Source of the DNA: Musa acuminata AAA Group
Taxonomy: Eukaryota > Streptophyta > Magnoliopsida > Zingiberales > Musaceae
Length of the DNA stretch: 64,000 nt
Direction: 5' to 3'
Assembly: GCF_036884655.1 (NCBI RefSeq)
Contig: NC_088347.1
Coordinates: 18,973,001-19,037,000, forward strand
The translations under genes and the position numbers were made by a program. The notes beneath the pieces were generated by a model. That model saw only the letters and a program-made list of their open reading frames with translations, was not told the DNA's origin and did not search any database. Below, in pieces: positions 25,091 to 36,917 of this stretch. The number at the start of each line of letters is the position of its first letter. The first letter of the stretch is position 1.

Positions 25091-26958
25091 GGTTGTTCGT
25101 GCGAATGATTGGTTTTGAACTGCGTGTGTTGTGTTTAGGAAGAATATTGACGTCAAAATCGTTGACGCAAAAGCGAGAAAGGGCAGCAACAGTTGCTGCC
25201 CTCGATCTGCGTGCGTGCAGCGCAGCCGAAGGCGGGCAGCGCAGGGGCTGCGTCTGCAGCAGCCGGCCGGCGGTCTGCTTGCAGCAGGCTTGCGGCCGGC
25301 GGGGCTGGCAGCCCGCGGGTAGAGGCGCCTGCGGCCGCTGAGCCCGCGGGTAGAGGCGCCTGCGGCCGCTGAGCCCGCGGGTAGAGGCGCCGCGGGGCAG
25401 CAGCGCGGGCTGAGGCACCGCAGGGCAGTGGCGCCTGTGGCCGCTGCTCCCACGGGCAAAAACCCCGCAGGGGCGGCCGCCAGCGAGGCAGCACCGCCTG
25501 CGGGCGCTGCCAAGCCGGCAGAACTGCCCGCGGAGGCGGCGACGCCCGCGGGGGCGCCCACCTACAGCGGCAGCGCTGCCAGCGGGCGTGCCACCCGCAG
25601 GCGAGGGCAGCGCCCCGCCCCTCGCCGCACAGGCCGCCGCCAGCAGGGTGGCGGCGGCAACGGCAGCAGCAAAGGGCAGTAGGAAATTAGGGTTTTCTGG
25701 GCAAAAGACAGTTTTACCCCTGTGAATTTGAGAAATTCCAATTTTTGTCTTTTGTCCAAATTACGAAAATACCCTTAGGAATTGAGAAATTCCCTATATA
25801 TCCCTGATTTCAGAAAATATTAATTAATTAAAAGGTTTAGTTGATTATTATTTTTATTATTATCTAGTAGTCCTACATGATGATGATTATTTATACATGT
25901 GATGTATGATGAGTGGACGGATGATCATGGACCGTGTGATGTGTGTACTTGTGATTATTATTATTGAGGTCTGCGAACCTCCATTATATTTCTCGTTTAT
26001 TGTCGGGCCTGCGTGCCTATGATTAAGTTGTAATCACATGAGGAGGCGCAGCGGGAGCGTGGATGCCATAGCGGGACCCACGAGACGGACGATCGTGATG
26101 CATGGAGATGCATCAAGATGTTGACGGAACCGACGAGGACGAGATGGACGATCACAAGGCATGGAGATGCACCGTTGCACACATAGATCTTGATGTGAGT
26201 GATTAGGCCTACTGGCTCGGGCCTAATCATATTAGGTTGTGGTCCATGATCATCTGGTGTGATTGCTTATACACATACTAGATATGTATATATATTTGCA
26301 TGCGATGTAGATATATATTAAATATGCATATGTGTGACATGTCATATTAGGAGACCAAATCATAGAAACATCTCTCGATAATATTAAGTCGGTAAACGTG
26401 AGGCAATTAGATTGACCCACGTGGCCTTCCATCGTTATGAGTAGGAACCGAATCCCGGTGTAGGTTGAGTTGGTCGAGTCCCTCGAGACTCACCTATATC
26501 GCGATTCGCTATCTTGCTTACGACATAGAGATGTCACCGGTGACCTGAGGGCATGATATGCTTGGTCGAGTCCCTCGAGGGTATATCATCAAATCAGACT
26601 CATCTTGTAACGAAGGTGTTGACTTAACCGAGCATCATGGTTGGTCGAGTCCCTCGAGGCCATGGTGATTCGGAGGCCGAACAGGACGGGAATCACAAGA
26701 AGTTGTGATCGGCAAGAGTTGTCTACCTTTTAGGCTTAGTGTGATTGGTCGAGTCCCTCGAGGTTACACTAAGACGCTGATTGGATCCTGATCCCCACTA
26801 GAAGTCTGCCGGAGACTTCTGTTTCACGTGCTGAGGGTGTCGCGTGACTCGATAGTAAAATAGTGGGAGCATATTAAGATAGAAGTCCATATCTTGATAG
26901 TTTATTTCTTGCAAAATCTGCATGTTATTCATTTTTGCTACATCTTTATTTTCAGAAA
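25091..26958 (+). other. Long leader of element B
   Basis: Nearly 1.9 kb separates the primer-binding site from gag. The first part (about 25190-25680) is extremely GC-rich and contains a 31-bp tandem repeat (units starting 25311, 25342 and 25373). The middle is AT-rich, and the last part carries the four stem-loops. Open frames across the GC-rich zone occur on both strands because stop codons are rare there; I do not regard them as genes. Confidence 0.8.
26461..26773 (+). other. Four-stem-loop array in the leader of element B
   Basis: The hairpins are at 26461-26496, 26553-26589, 26636-26664 and 26735-26773. All share the apical sequence TTGGTCGAGTCCCTCGA, where TCGAG pairs with CTCGA around TCC. 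Each lower stem differs: TAGGT(T)GAGT with ACTCACCTA; ATGATATGC with GTATATCAT; CATGG with CCATG; CTTAGTGTGA with TTACACTAAG. The array ends about 185 bases before the gag start. Possible roles are RNA packaging, dimerisation or translation control; this is inference. Confidence 0.75.
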
Positions 26959-27873
26959 ATGTCGTTTTCAAATCCCTTACGTGGCATACTTGATGTCAAC
27001 CGCCTCACTGGTCCAAATTATACGGATTGGCTCCGTAACTTGAGAATTGTTCTCACAGCGGAGAAAATCGTGTACGTCCTTGATACAGTGATGCCTACGC
27101 CCGAAGAAGGGGCAAGCGAGGATGAGATCGCTCGCTACGTGAAGTACATTGATGACTCCACTCTTGCTCAGTGCTATATGTTGGGCTCTATGACTCCAGA
27201 GTTACAGAGACAACATGAAAAGATGGATGCCAGATCCATTCTCCTACATGTCCGTAAATTGTTTGAGGAACAGGGAAGGACTCAACGATATGAGATATCC
27301 AAGAGCCTTTTCCGCGCTAGGATGACTGAGGGGACACCGGTTCAGAACCATGTCCTAAAGATGATTGAGTGGATAGAGAAACTCACAGGTCTAGGAATGG
27401 TCCTAGAGGATAACTTGTGTGTGGACATTGTGCTTCAGTCCCTACCAGATTCCTTTTCACAGTTCATAATGAATTTTAATATGAACAAGCTTGAGGTGAC
27501 TCTCCTAGAGCTCCTCAATATGTTGAGGGAGGCAGAGAGTACTATTAAGAAAGAGAAGCCAGTTCTCTACACTGGTGAGACCAGAAAGAAAAGGAAAGCA
27601 GAAAGGTCCCTTAAGAAGGGAAAGGGCAAGGGCAAACAAGGTAAAGCAAAGGTTGCTAAGAAAGACCCAACAAAGGACAAAGGCCAGTGCTTCCACTGTG
27701 GTAAAGATGGGCACTGGAAGAGAAACTGCAAAGAGTACCTTGCAGAAAGGGCGAAACAAAAGCTTGATGAAGCTTCAAGTACATTCATGATCAGTCTCCA
27801 TTTGTCAGACTCTTATGATAACACATGGGTATTAGATATCGGTAGTGCTTATCATATATGCAATTCGTTGTAG
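26959..27873 (+). CDS. gag of element B
   Basis: An open frame of 304 codons from the ATG at 26959 to a TAG at 27871. It holds a copia gag domain (residues 10-200, with WLRNLRIVL near residue 22), a lysine/arginine-rich stretch (about 205-235) and one CCHC zinc knuckle, [14 protein letters not shown] (27688-27729). It runs into the protease start, where the active-site DTG reads DIG. The start follows an A-rich context and is the one shared with C. In retrotransposon particles gag forms the shell and binds RNA. The 3' stop lies inside the protease region, so gag itself is complete. Confidence 0.88.
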   Translation: MSFSNPLRGILDVNRLTGPNYTDWLRNLRIVLTAEKIVYVLDTVMPTPEEGASEDEIARYVKYIDDSTLAQCYMLGSMTPELQRQHEKMDARSILLHVRKLFEEQGRTQRYEISKSLFRARMTEGTPVQNHVLKMIEWIEKLTGLGMVLEDNLCVDIVLQSLPDSFSQFIMNFNMNKLEVTLLELLNMLREAESTIKKEKPVLYTGETRKKRKAERSLKKGKGKGKQGKAKVAKKDPTKDKGQCFHCGKDGHWKRNCKEYLAERAKQKLDEASSTFMISLHLSDSYDNTWVLDIGSAYHICNSL

Positions 27874-30780
27874 GTTCTGGCAAGGCCTAGGAGACTAGAG
27901 AGAGGCGAGATGGACCTCAAGATGGGTAATGGAGCAAAAGTTGCTGTATTAGCTGTTGGCGAGGTCGCCCTACATCTGCCTAGTGGAGCTTTTATTGCAT
28001 TAGATGCATGTTATTTTGTTCCTTCTATTATCAAAAACATTATCTCCATTTCATGTTTAACAGTTAGTGGATATAAATTTGTTTTTGAGAACAATGGTTG
28101 TTCGATATTATTAGATGATAAGATCATCACGAAAGGAACATTGCATAATGGTTTATTTATGTTAGACACCACTCCACATATCATGAATATAAATGTGTCC
28201 AAAAGGAAACGAGATGAGTTGAACAGTGCATACCTGTGGCATTGTAGGCTAGGTCACATCCATGAAAGAAGGATTCAAAAGTTGCTAAATGATGGATATC
28301 TAGATCCATTCGACTATGTGTCATATGCAACTTGTGAGCCTTGCATTCGTGGAAAACTGACCAACTCTCCATTTAGTGGAACTGGAGAGAGAGCCACTGA
28401 GTTGTTGGAACTCATACATAGTGATGTATGTGGACCCATGTCAACTCATGCCATTGGAGGTTACTCCTACTTCATTACATTTACTGATGATTTCTCAAGG
28501 TATGGATATGTGTACTTAATGAAGTACAAGTCCGAGGCCTTTGAGAAATTCAGAGAGTATAAGAATGAGGTGGAGAACCAGACTGGAAAGAGTATCAAAA
28601 CTCTTCGATCAGATCGAGGAGGTGAGTACTTAAGTACAGAGTTTACTCACTTCCTCAAGGACCATGGGATATTATCCCAATGGACACCTCCTTATACACC
28701 TCAGCTCAATGGTGTCTCTGAAAGGAGAAATCGTACATTATTAGATATGGTACGGTCCATGATGAGTTTCGCTGACCTACCCATCTCATTCTGGGGATAT
28801 GCCTTAGAAACCGCAGCTTACCTTCTGAACAGAGTTCCAACTAAGTCGGTGGTGTCTACACCATATGAGATATGGAAAGGGAAGAAGCCTGATCTTAAGG
28901 TTGTTAAGATTTGGGGCTGTTCTGCCCATGTTAAAAGACACAACCCCGATAAGTTAGAATCAAGGACAGGGCGATGTAAATTTGTGGGATACCCCAAGGA
29001 AACTTGTGGGTATTACTTCTATCATCTCGAGGACCAAAAGGTCTTTGTAGCTAAGAGAGCAGTGTTCCTTGAGAAGGAACACATTCTTGACGGAGACAGT
29101 GGGAGAATGATAGAATTGAGCGAGGTTGGAGAACCAAGCTCAAGCACCACTCTACAGCCCGAGTCTGTTCAGGTATCTAATACACAAGTTTCAACTTTAC
29201 GCAGGTCTGATAGAGTATCCCATCCTCCTGAGAGATATGTGGGACATATTAGAGCAGAGGATGTAGAGGATATTGATCCTCAGACCTACGAGGAGGCTAT
29301 TATGAGTATAGACTCCGGGAAGTGGAAAGAAGCCATGAATTCTGAGATGGATTCTATGTACTCCAATAAGGTTTGGAACCTAGTTGATGCACCCGAAGGT
29401 ATTGTACCCATCGGTTGCAAGTGGATCTTTAAGAAAAAGATCGGAGTAGATGGAAAGGTAGAGACCTATAAAGCAAGGCTAGTGGCTAAGGGGTATCGTC
29501 AAAGGCAAGGTGTTGACTACGACGAAACTTTCTCACCCGTAGCAATGCTAAAATCCATCAGAATTCTATTGGCTATTGCAGCACACTATGATTATGAGAT
29601 CTGGCAGATGGATGTGAAAACCGCATTCCTCAACGGGAACCTGGAGGAGGAGGTGTATATGATGCAACCTGAGGGATTCGTGTCCAAGAACTGCCAAGAT
29701 AAGGTGTGTAGGTTGCTTAGATCCATTTATGGACTAAAGCAAGCTTCCCGAAGTTGGAACATAAGATTTGATGAGGCAATCAGATCTTATGACTTCGTTA
29801 AGAACGAAGATGAGCCTTGTGTATACAGAAAGGTAAGTGGGAGCGCTATTAGCTTTTTGGTGTTATATGTGGATGACATCCTCATCATTGGGAATGACAT
29901 AGGAATGCTATCCACAATAAAGGCTTGGTTATCTAGACACTTCTCCATGAAGGACTTAGGAGAAGCATCTTATATCTTGGGGATTAGAATCTATAGAGAT
30001 AGATCCAAAAGGATGCTTGGCTTGTCCCAGTCCAGGTACATAGAAACCATTGTCAAAAGGTTTGGCATGGAAAATTCCAAGAGAGGTCTCATACCGATGA
30101 GACATGGGATATCGCTTTCTACGAGTATGTCCCCAAAGACTCCAGAAGAAAGGGCGAACATGGATATGATACCTTATGCCTCAGCAATAGGGTCTATCAT
30201 GTATGCCATGCTATGTACTAGGCCTGATATAGCGCATGCTCTGAGTGTCACGAGCAGGTATCAGGCGGATCCAGGCTTGGAGCACTGGAAAGCAGTAAAG
30301 TGTATCCTTAAGTACTTGAGAAGGACTAAGGATCTTTTACTAGTATATGGAGGTAATAGCCTTAAGGTTGAAGGCTACACTGACTCAAGTTTTCAGTCTG
30401 ATGTCGATGATAGCAAGTCGAATTCAGGGTATGTGTACACCTTGAATGGAGGAGCAGTGTGCTGGAAGAGTTCCAGCAAGATACCACTGCTGACTCGACC
30501 ACAAAGGCGGAGTACATTGCTGCATCAGATGCAGCAAAGGAGGGAGTCTGGGTGAAGAAGTTCATCACAGATTTGGGAGTCGATACAGATAGCGACAAGT
30601 CGACTTCCTTATATTGCGACAACTATGGGGTGATTACTCAAATAAGGGAACCCGGGTCTCATCAGAAGTGTTCTGAGGAGGTTCCAACTTATAAGAGAGA
30701 TCGTAACCCGAGGAGATGTAGCAGTGGAAAGAGTTCCATCCGAAGATAACATTGCAGATCCACTGACAAAGCCGTTGTCT
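27874..30780 (+). pseudogene. pol of element B, mostly open but broken
   Basis: It lies in the same frame as gag after the TAG at 27871-27873. An 881-codon frame (27910-30555) contains the integrase zinc region (HCRLGH then CEPC near 28240-28345), the integrase core with D,D,E (about 28420-28700) and reverse transcriptase with intact YVDD at 29866-29877. RNase H starts with YTDSSF near 30376. A one-base deletion near 30475 shifts the frame in RNase H. A second break near 30665 is shared with A. The protease has DIG in place of DTG. Confidence 0.9.
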
Positions 30781-30841
30781 CAGATTGTCTTTGAGCGTCA
30801 CAGGGGTCTGATGGGGATCAGACACATAGGTGATTGGCTTT

Positions 30842-30857
30842 AGGTCAAGTGGGAGAT
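30842..30857 (+). other. Polypurine tract of element B
   Basis: AGGTCAAGTGGGAGAT lies directly before the 3' LTR, the position of the plus-strand primer. Confidence 0.8.
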
Positions 30858-32353
30858 TGCTAGTCATAGGTGCCCAGCAAGCCAATCACGTGAGTGATGG
30901 CACGTGTGACTTGATACAGAATCTTTTTGCTTATTATATTTTGGCGTATATCACTTTATAACTATTGCATAAATGCATATATATTGTGATGTCCTTGGAT
31001 TTGTGCAATGGGAATCGGATCGTGATGAGATCACGATAATGAGATCGATTCACCTTTAAACACATATCCTAAATAATCCCGGTCATAGGTTACTCGAGAG
31101 GGACATCGTGATAACCGGATAGACTGGTGTGCTGTATACCCGTCCATATGATGGATGCAACTGGTCTCATAGCTGCTCGTGTAGGGACACTAGGGATACA
31201 GTACAGGTGCTCATTGGAGAATGAGTTCACTGATTGATCCGCTTACGGAATGCTGGATGGTTGATGATGCCTTATTGTCAGACAACGATTCCGTAGTCCT
31301 AGTGGTGTATCTGGTTCTTAGACTTGAGACACCAAGGATGTCCTGTATGAGTGCTCCACTCTTTGATACCAGACTTATAGGTTTGACTGTTCCCAGATCT
31401 AGTACAGCTGGTCATTGGGAGTGGTAGTCGACCTTACGAGGGCTATTGAGTGTCGACAGAGGATCATCCACTCTCGGCATCATGAGAGGAATATCCCATG
31501 TGTTCTTGCTCAGACAAATCCCTGGCCAGGGTCATTCGGGTTGAGAGAGAAAGAGTTCTCCGGGAAAATCCGATTAGAGCGAGACTCGAGTAGAAATCGT
31601 ATGGGTCTGACAGCACCATGCTCGATATACGGTCTCTGGGATATTAGATGGATGAGGGACTATAGGTACATGGTAACTGAGGACAGACAGGTCCAATGGA
31701 TTGGATTCCCCTGTATCGTCTGGGGACTACGGCGTAGTGGCCTAGTACTTCCGTAGTCGATGAGTCGAGTGAATTATTACAGAGATAATAATTCACTGAG
31801 TTAGAAGGAGTTCTGACAGGTATGACTCACGGCCAGCTCGATATTGGGCCTAGAGGGTCACACACATATGGTAGGCATTGCGATGAGTAGAGGTTCGGAT
31901 ATGAGATATCCGACGGAGCCCTTGTCTTATTGGATGCAGATCCAATACCCACTAGGGAAAGGACCCATTAGGGTTTTGACACAGGATCTCTATAAATAGG
32001 AGGGATTCACAGCCTCATGGGCTAGAGTCTTTGCTTGCCCTTCCTATTCTCCTCTCCCTCTCCACCTCAGAGTAGGCCTGGAGTTTTGAGGAGCGTCGTC
32101 GCAACCCTGCTGTGTGGATCACCGCTAGAGAGGAGGACGCTTGACCTCCTTCACCCTCTCCTAAGGATCTGCAAGGAAACAGGGATATACGATCTCCCTA
32201 GGTAACACAATCTCTATACGCAGTTTTGTGTTTTTGCGGATTTTGCGCACCAATCTTCGCACGACGATGAACATCTTTTTGGGAATCGGGGATTTTTGTT
32301 TTCTTGTTCTTCCGCTGCGCATATGATGTCGCCCCCCCTATGATTTCCCAACA
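30858..32353 (+). repeat. 3' LTR of element B
   Basis: 1496 bp, the same length as the 5' LTR and almost identical by eye. The TATA box is at 31991-31998. It ends GATTTCCCAACA before the CTTTT duplication. Confidence 0.95.
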
Positions 32354-32358
32354 CTTTT

Positions 32359-32661
32359 TAGGCTTGTAAATAAATGTCGTGTCATTTGGACACTTGTAAG
32401 AGATATTCGGTCTGTAGTGGACCATTTTGACTCTTTGTTGTGTAACCGTTCAGAGCTTGTAAAGTTTGTTTGTAATTTACATTGTCTATAAAGTGTTTTC
32501 GGAAATGTTTGCATGTGGATCCCGAGTAAGGCATTTTCTCTAACCCATTTTCTCTTTTGTAGGTCCTAAAAGACCATGGGAGGCTTCAGGGAGGCTGACC
32601 TTTACGGACGGACACGCAAGGGTGCCGCACGACTTAGGCAAAACCAGCTAAGTCCGTGATA
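32359..32661 (+). repeat. 3' LTR of element E, second part
   Basis: It continues the E LTR after B, matching 19445-19747, and ends AAGTCCGTGATA. The terminal bases differ from the 5' copy (AAGTCTGTAACA). Confidence 0.88.
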
Positions 32662-33169
32662 GAACGTTCGGACTTCCGACGAACTCTCGAACTCCCAACG
32701 AAATCGCATTCTTAACTCTGGGACTTCATTTTGCATTATGCCTTACTATCGTAGTTAATCCTGCATACACAAAAACACACTTCGATCTAAACAATTATTA
32801 CTACGCATGAATCATGTTGTCCGGCATGTCATTGGTCCATCGATGCTTTGTATGATTCTTCGACGCATCGTCCGATCTTGCGGCCTATTGCCCAATTGGC
32901 CAGTTGATCTCCGCAACTCTGATATCCTTGGTGCAATATATGCTCTTCTTGACCCGATGCCCGAATCCATGGCCCGAAGACTTCTGTCAATACGTCGACC
33001 GATCCTCCGGCCCGACGTCTAATCTTCTGACATGTTTTCCTCCGACCCAACATGATTCTTCCTACTTTAATTGTCTCTCCCTGATCGAAGCATCCTGCAT
33101 CACTCAAAACATAGATCAAATCATAAATACTTATCAATTGGTTTCATCATCAAAATCCGAGATTCAACA
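32662..33169 (-). repeat. Solo LTR F, U3-side part
   Basis: The remainder of the minus-strand LTR begun at 18275. It contains the CTTCCGACGAACTCTCG and CAACATGATTCTTCC blocks typical of the first 500 bases of the G, H and K LTRs, and ends GAGATTCAACA, the inverted LTR start. C leader follows at once. Confidence 0.82.
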
Positions 33170-33539
33170 GCCGCTGCACCGCCACCCCTGTAAGTGGGCG
33201 CCACTTGCAAGGGCTCGCGCGAGGGCCCAACGCCCGTAGGTGGCCGCCTTGGTGAGCCCCCCCCCCCCCTATGGGCAGCTCACCTGAGAGCCCAACCCAG
33301 CGCTCGCTGGTGCTGCCCTTGTGCGCCGGCATAATGCTTGCACAGGCAGCCGCCACTACGGTAGCCCGCTGGTCGGAAGCCTACACGCTGATGGAAGCAC
33401 TGCCATCTATGAGGGTAGCAATAGTTGCTGCCCTTTCTTGCTATTGCGTCGATGATTTTGAAGTCAAAAGCTTCACCAAAACATAACACACATGGTTCAA
33501 AACTAATCTTTCACATGAAAAACCTAGCTTTGATACCAC
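33170..33539 (-). other. Leader of element C, LTR-proximal part
   Basis: GC-rich leader collinear with 25091-25400 of B on the other strand, ending in a primer-binding site (minus strand GTGGTATCAAAGC near 33526-33538). A run of 13 C lies near 33257. Confidence 0.75.
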
Positions 33540-34905
33540 TATAGGAAAATCTAGTGGGCGACATCACATGCGCAACGGAAGAACAGAAAACAAAATCTCC
33601 AATTTCCCAAAGATGTGTTCATTGTCATGCAAAGATTGGTGTGTAAAAATCGTAAAACCAAAAATTGTGTATATGAAGATTGTGTTACCTAGGGAGCTCG
33701 TATATCCCTGAATCCTTGCAGATCTGTAGGAGAGGGTGAAGGAGGTCAAGCACCCTCCTCTCTAGTAGTAATCCACACAATAAGGCTGCGACGATGCTCC
33801 TCAAATCTCCAATCCTGCTATCTAAGGAGGAGAAGGGGAGAGGAGAATAAGAGGTAACAACCAAGAGAGGCTCTAGCCTATTAACCTTTGGTTTCCTCTT
33901 ATTTATAGAGATCCCCTATCAACTTAACCCTAATGGATCCTGCCCTATTGGGTATTGGATCTCCATCCAACTACCCAAGCCTTTTAGATTAATGGATCTA
34001 TATCCAATAATCTCTCATTGGCTCTTATTGGATCTCAACCATAGAATCCAATAATTCATGGGCTTATTGGATATCCAATAAGATAGGGGCTCCGACGGAT
34101 ATCTCATATCCGAATCTCCACTCGTCGCAATGTCTACCATATGTGTGTGACCCTCTAGGCCCAATATTGAGCTGGCTGTGAGTCATACCTATCAGAACTC
34201 CTTCTGGCTCAATGAATTTTTATCTCCATAAAACTTTACTCGACTCATCGAATGCGGACATACTAGGCCACTATAACGCAGTCCTTAGATGATACAAGGG
34301 AATCCAATCTATTGGACCTATCTATCCTTAGTTACCATGTACCTATAATCCCTCATCTATCTAATACTAATATCCTAGAGATCGTATATCGGGTATGGTG
34401 TTGTCAGACCCATACGGTTTCTACTCGAGTCTCGCTCTAATCGGATTCTCCCGGAAAACTCTTTCTCTCTCAATCCAAATGACCCTAGCCAAGGATTTGT
34501 CTAAGCAAGAACATATGGGATATTTCTCTCATGACACCGAGAGCGGATGATCCTCTACTAACACTCAATAGCCCTTATAAGGTTGGCTACCACTCCCGAT
34601 GACTAGTTGTGCTAGATCTGAAACTTTCAAGCCTATATGTCCGGTATCAAAAATTGAAGTACTCATACAAGACATCCTTGGTGTCTCAAGTCTAAGGACC
34701 TGATATACCATTGGGACTAATGAATCATTGTATAACAATAAGGCATCATCAACCATTTAGAATTCCATGAGCGGATCAATCAGTGAACTCATTCTCCAAT
34801 GAGCACCTGCACTATATCCATAGTGTCCTCACACAAGCAACTATGAGACCAACTGCCTCCATCATATGTATAGGTATAAAGTACACTAGTCTGTCCGGTT
34901 AACTT
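33540..34905 (-). repeat. 5' LTR of element C, truncated
   Basis: A minus-strand copy of the A/B LTR. About 1366 bp are present, including a TATA-like box (TATTTATAG on the plus strand near 33900). The outermost part is missing because element G starts at 34906. It has diverged clearly from B. Confidence 0.85.
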
Positions 34906-36192
34906 TGTTGAATCTCGAATTTTGATGATGAAACCAATTGATAGTGTTTATATGATTTACGTTATGAGTGACACAGGAAGCTTCGATCAGGAAGAGATAA
35001 TTAAAAGCAGGAAGAATCATGTTGGGCTGAAGTGGAACATGTCAGAAGATTGGATGTCGAGTCGGATGATCGTTCGACGTATCGACAGAAGGTCTCGGGC
35101 CATGGGATCGGGCATCGAGCCGAGAAGTGCGAAAATTGCCCGAAGGAAATTGGAGTTGCGGAGGTCAATTGGCCGATTGGGCAATAGGTCGCAAGAGAGG
35201 ATGATACGCCAAAGAATTGGATGAGGCATCGATGAACTAATGACATGTCGGATAACATTTGATTAGCTTTATAATAATTGTCTAGATTGAAGTAGGTTTT
35301 AGACGTAATTGGGTTGAAATTGGGTCAACTCAATTATGGGTCAATTGGGCCCAAGTCTAGGCTATGTTGGGCCAAGTGAAAGGCCCAAACAGTGACCCAA
35401 CATGTGGAACCATCGTGGCATAGTTTTCGAGACTATGTCATGCGGTGGTACCGCTAGACTGGTTGGTGGTACTGCCCGGACATAGTCTCTGAGAGATTGT
35501 CAGGCGGTGGTACCGACAGACTGGGCAGTGGTACCACCACACTGGACGATGGTACCTTCCAATGTCAGTTTTGCAAGTGGTGGTACCGCCTAACATAGGT
35601 GGTGGTACCACCAATACCCCGAAAACTATGGATGAGACACTTTTAGGCTCTAAGTTCGAATCTACTTGAGGCCTATAAATACCCCTCTCATCCCTGGTTA
35701 ACATACACACAACTGAGAGCAAAGGGAAAAGAAAATGTTATTGTAATCCTGTGTGAACTCCTCTCAAACTCTAAGTGTTAGTGAAGTTTAAGAGAGGAGG
35801 TTATGGGGGTGTAAAGGTTCTCTCTTGAGCTTGTCAAAAGGAGAATAGAGTTGTAAGAAGGAAGTTGGTCTTCGCCTATTGAAGGAAGATCGTTAATGGA
35901 TGCCGGTGGCCTTGACGGAAGAGGAATCGGGAGTGGATGTAGGTCACGACGACTGAACCACTATAAAATCTGGTTTGCATTTCTACTTTGCTATTTACAT
36001 TTATTGAAAACTGCCATACTTCCTCATTACTTTAGCTGCACACTCTTACGAATGTGTTTCAAGTTAACATCTTTCTGAAATCAATTTTTATCGTGCAAAG
36101 ATTTTCAAAACTGATATTTTTATCTGTTGCACTAATTTACCCCCTACCCCCCCCCCCCCCCCCCCCCTCTTAGTGCCGACTCGATTCAAATA
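34906..36192 (+). repeat. 5' LTR of element G
   Basis: It begins TGTTGAATCTCG and ends near GATTCAAATA, about 1.29 kb. U3 holds a run of GGTGGTACCACC-type palindromes (35430-35620), with a TATA box (TATAAATA) near 35671. U5 ends with CACTAA (36130), a 21-C run (36147-36167) and TTAGTG (36170). The following TTGGCATCAAAGCC is a mutated primer-binding site. Confidence 0.85.
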
Positions 36193-36242
36193 GTTGGCAT
36201 CAAAGCCACGTCTTTTCTTGTTTGGTTTAACAACTAAGAGAA

Positions 36243-36917
36243 ATGGCTCTTTTCGGCTTTCAAGAGAGTCACTCTATCATTCGTCCTCCTATGTTCAATG
36301 GGACGGACTACACATATTGGAAAACTCGAATGAGAGTTTTCTTGATTTCTTTATATTTCAATATATGGAATATTATTGAAAATGATTTTCAAAAGTCTTC
36401 TAATCTAATGAATGAATGGAATGATTTGGAGAAGAAAACTTTTTCCTTGAATGCTAGAGCTATGAATGTTCTATTTTGTGCCTTAAATAAAAATGAATTT
36501 AATCATGTTTCTATTTGCGAAACCGCTTTCGATATTTGGCACATTCTTGAAACCACATATGAGGGCACTAGTAAAGTAAAAGATTCTAAGATAAATCTTT
36601 TGATGCGTGATTTTGAATTGTTTCATATGAAACCAAGCGAAACCATTGGAGATATATACACCCATTTTACGGATGTCATCAATAGTTTAAAAGCACTTGG
36701 TAAAAGTTTTTCAAATCTTGAACTTGTTAATAAAGTTTTACGATCTCTTTTTAAAAATTTGGATTCAAAAGTAACGGCAATACAAGAATCAAATGACTTA
36801 AAATATTTTTCGATTGAAGAACTTATCGGGTCTTTAATGACCTATGAAATGAGTTTTGCTAAACATGATGAATATGAGAACTACCTTCTAAAGAACAGGA
36901 ATGATTTGATACTTTAA
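36243..36917 (+). pseudogene. gag of element G, truncated
   Basis: 224 open codons from the ATG at 36243, aligning with residues 1-225 of the K gag (shared YTYWKTRMR and SETIGD motifs). A stop at 36915 ends it before the zinc knuckles. Degenerate sequence out to about 37170 still matches the K acidic segment but has no open frame and has lost the first knuckle. It may still yield a short N-terminal gag, but more likely it is a relic. Confidence 0.8.

Larger units (their letters stand above)
23580..32353 (+). mobile_element. Element B: young Ty1/copia retrotransposon with broken pol
   Basis: Two 1496-bp LTRs (23580-25075 and 30858-32353), primer-binding site, long GC-rich leader, gag, pol and polypurine tract in copia order. 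The target duplication CTTTT at 23575-23579 and 32354-32358 is perfect. I noticed one LTR difference (T at 23690, C at 30968), so insertion was very recent. Even so, pol has a stop, a protease active-site change and frame breaks, some shared with A. B was probably copied with enzymes from another element. Confidence 0.95.
19301..32661 (+). mobile_element. Element E: non-coding LTR element (LARD-like), split by B
   Basis: The LTRs are 447 bp each: 19301-19747, and 23436-23579 joined to 32359-32661. The internal region is 3688 bp (19748-23435). Without B the element is 4582 bp. It sits inside LTR F, whose sequence resumes on both sides with GAAC shared at the two edges (19297-19300 and 32662-32665). 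The primer-binding site and polypurine tract are present but no retroviral protein domain is visible, which fits a large retrotransposon derivative that depends on other elements. Confidence 0.85.

Noticed and set aside
25082..25682. Several overlapping alanine/proline/arginine-rich open frames on both strands
   Set aside because: They coincide with the very GC-rich copia leader, where stops are rare by composition; no start context or domain supports them, and the C counterpart does not keep them.
18275..33169. Two independent LTR fragments rather than one solo LTR F
   Set aside because: The pieces are collinear, share GAAC at the E junction and are flanked by consecutive C leader sequence, so one solo LTR split by E is the simpler reading.
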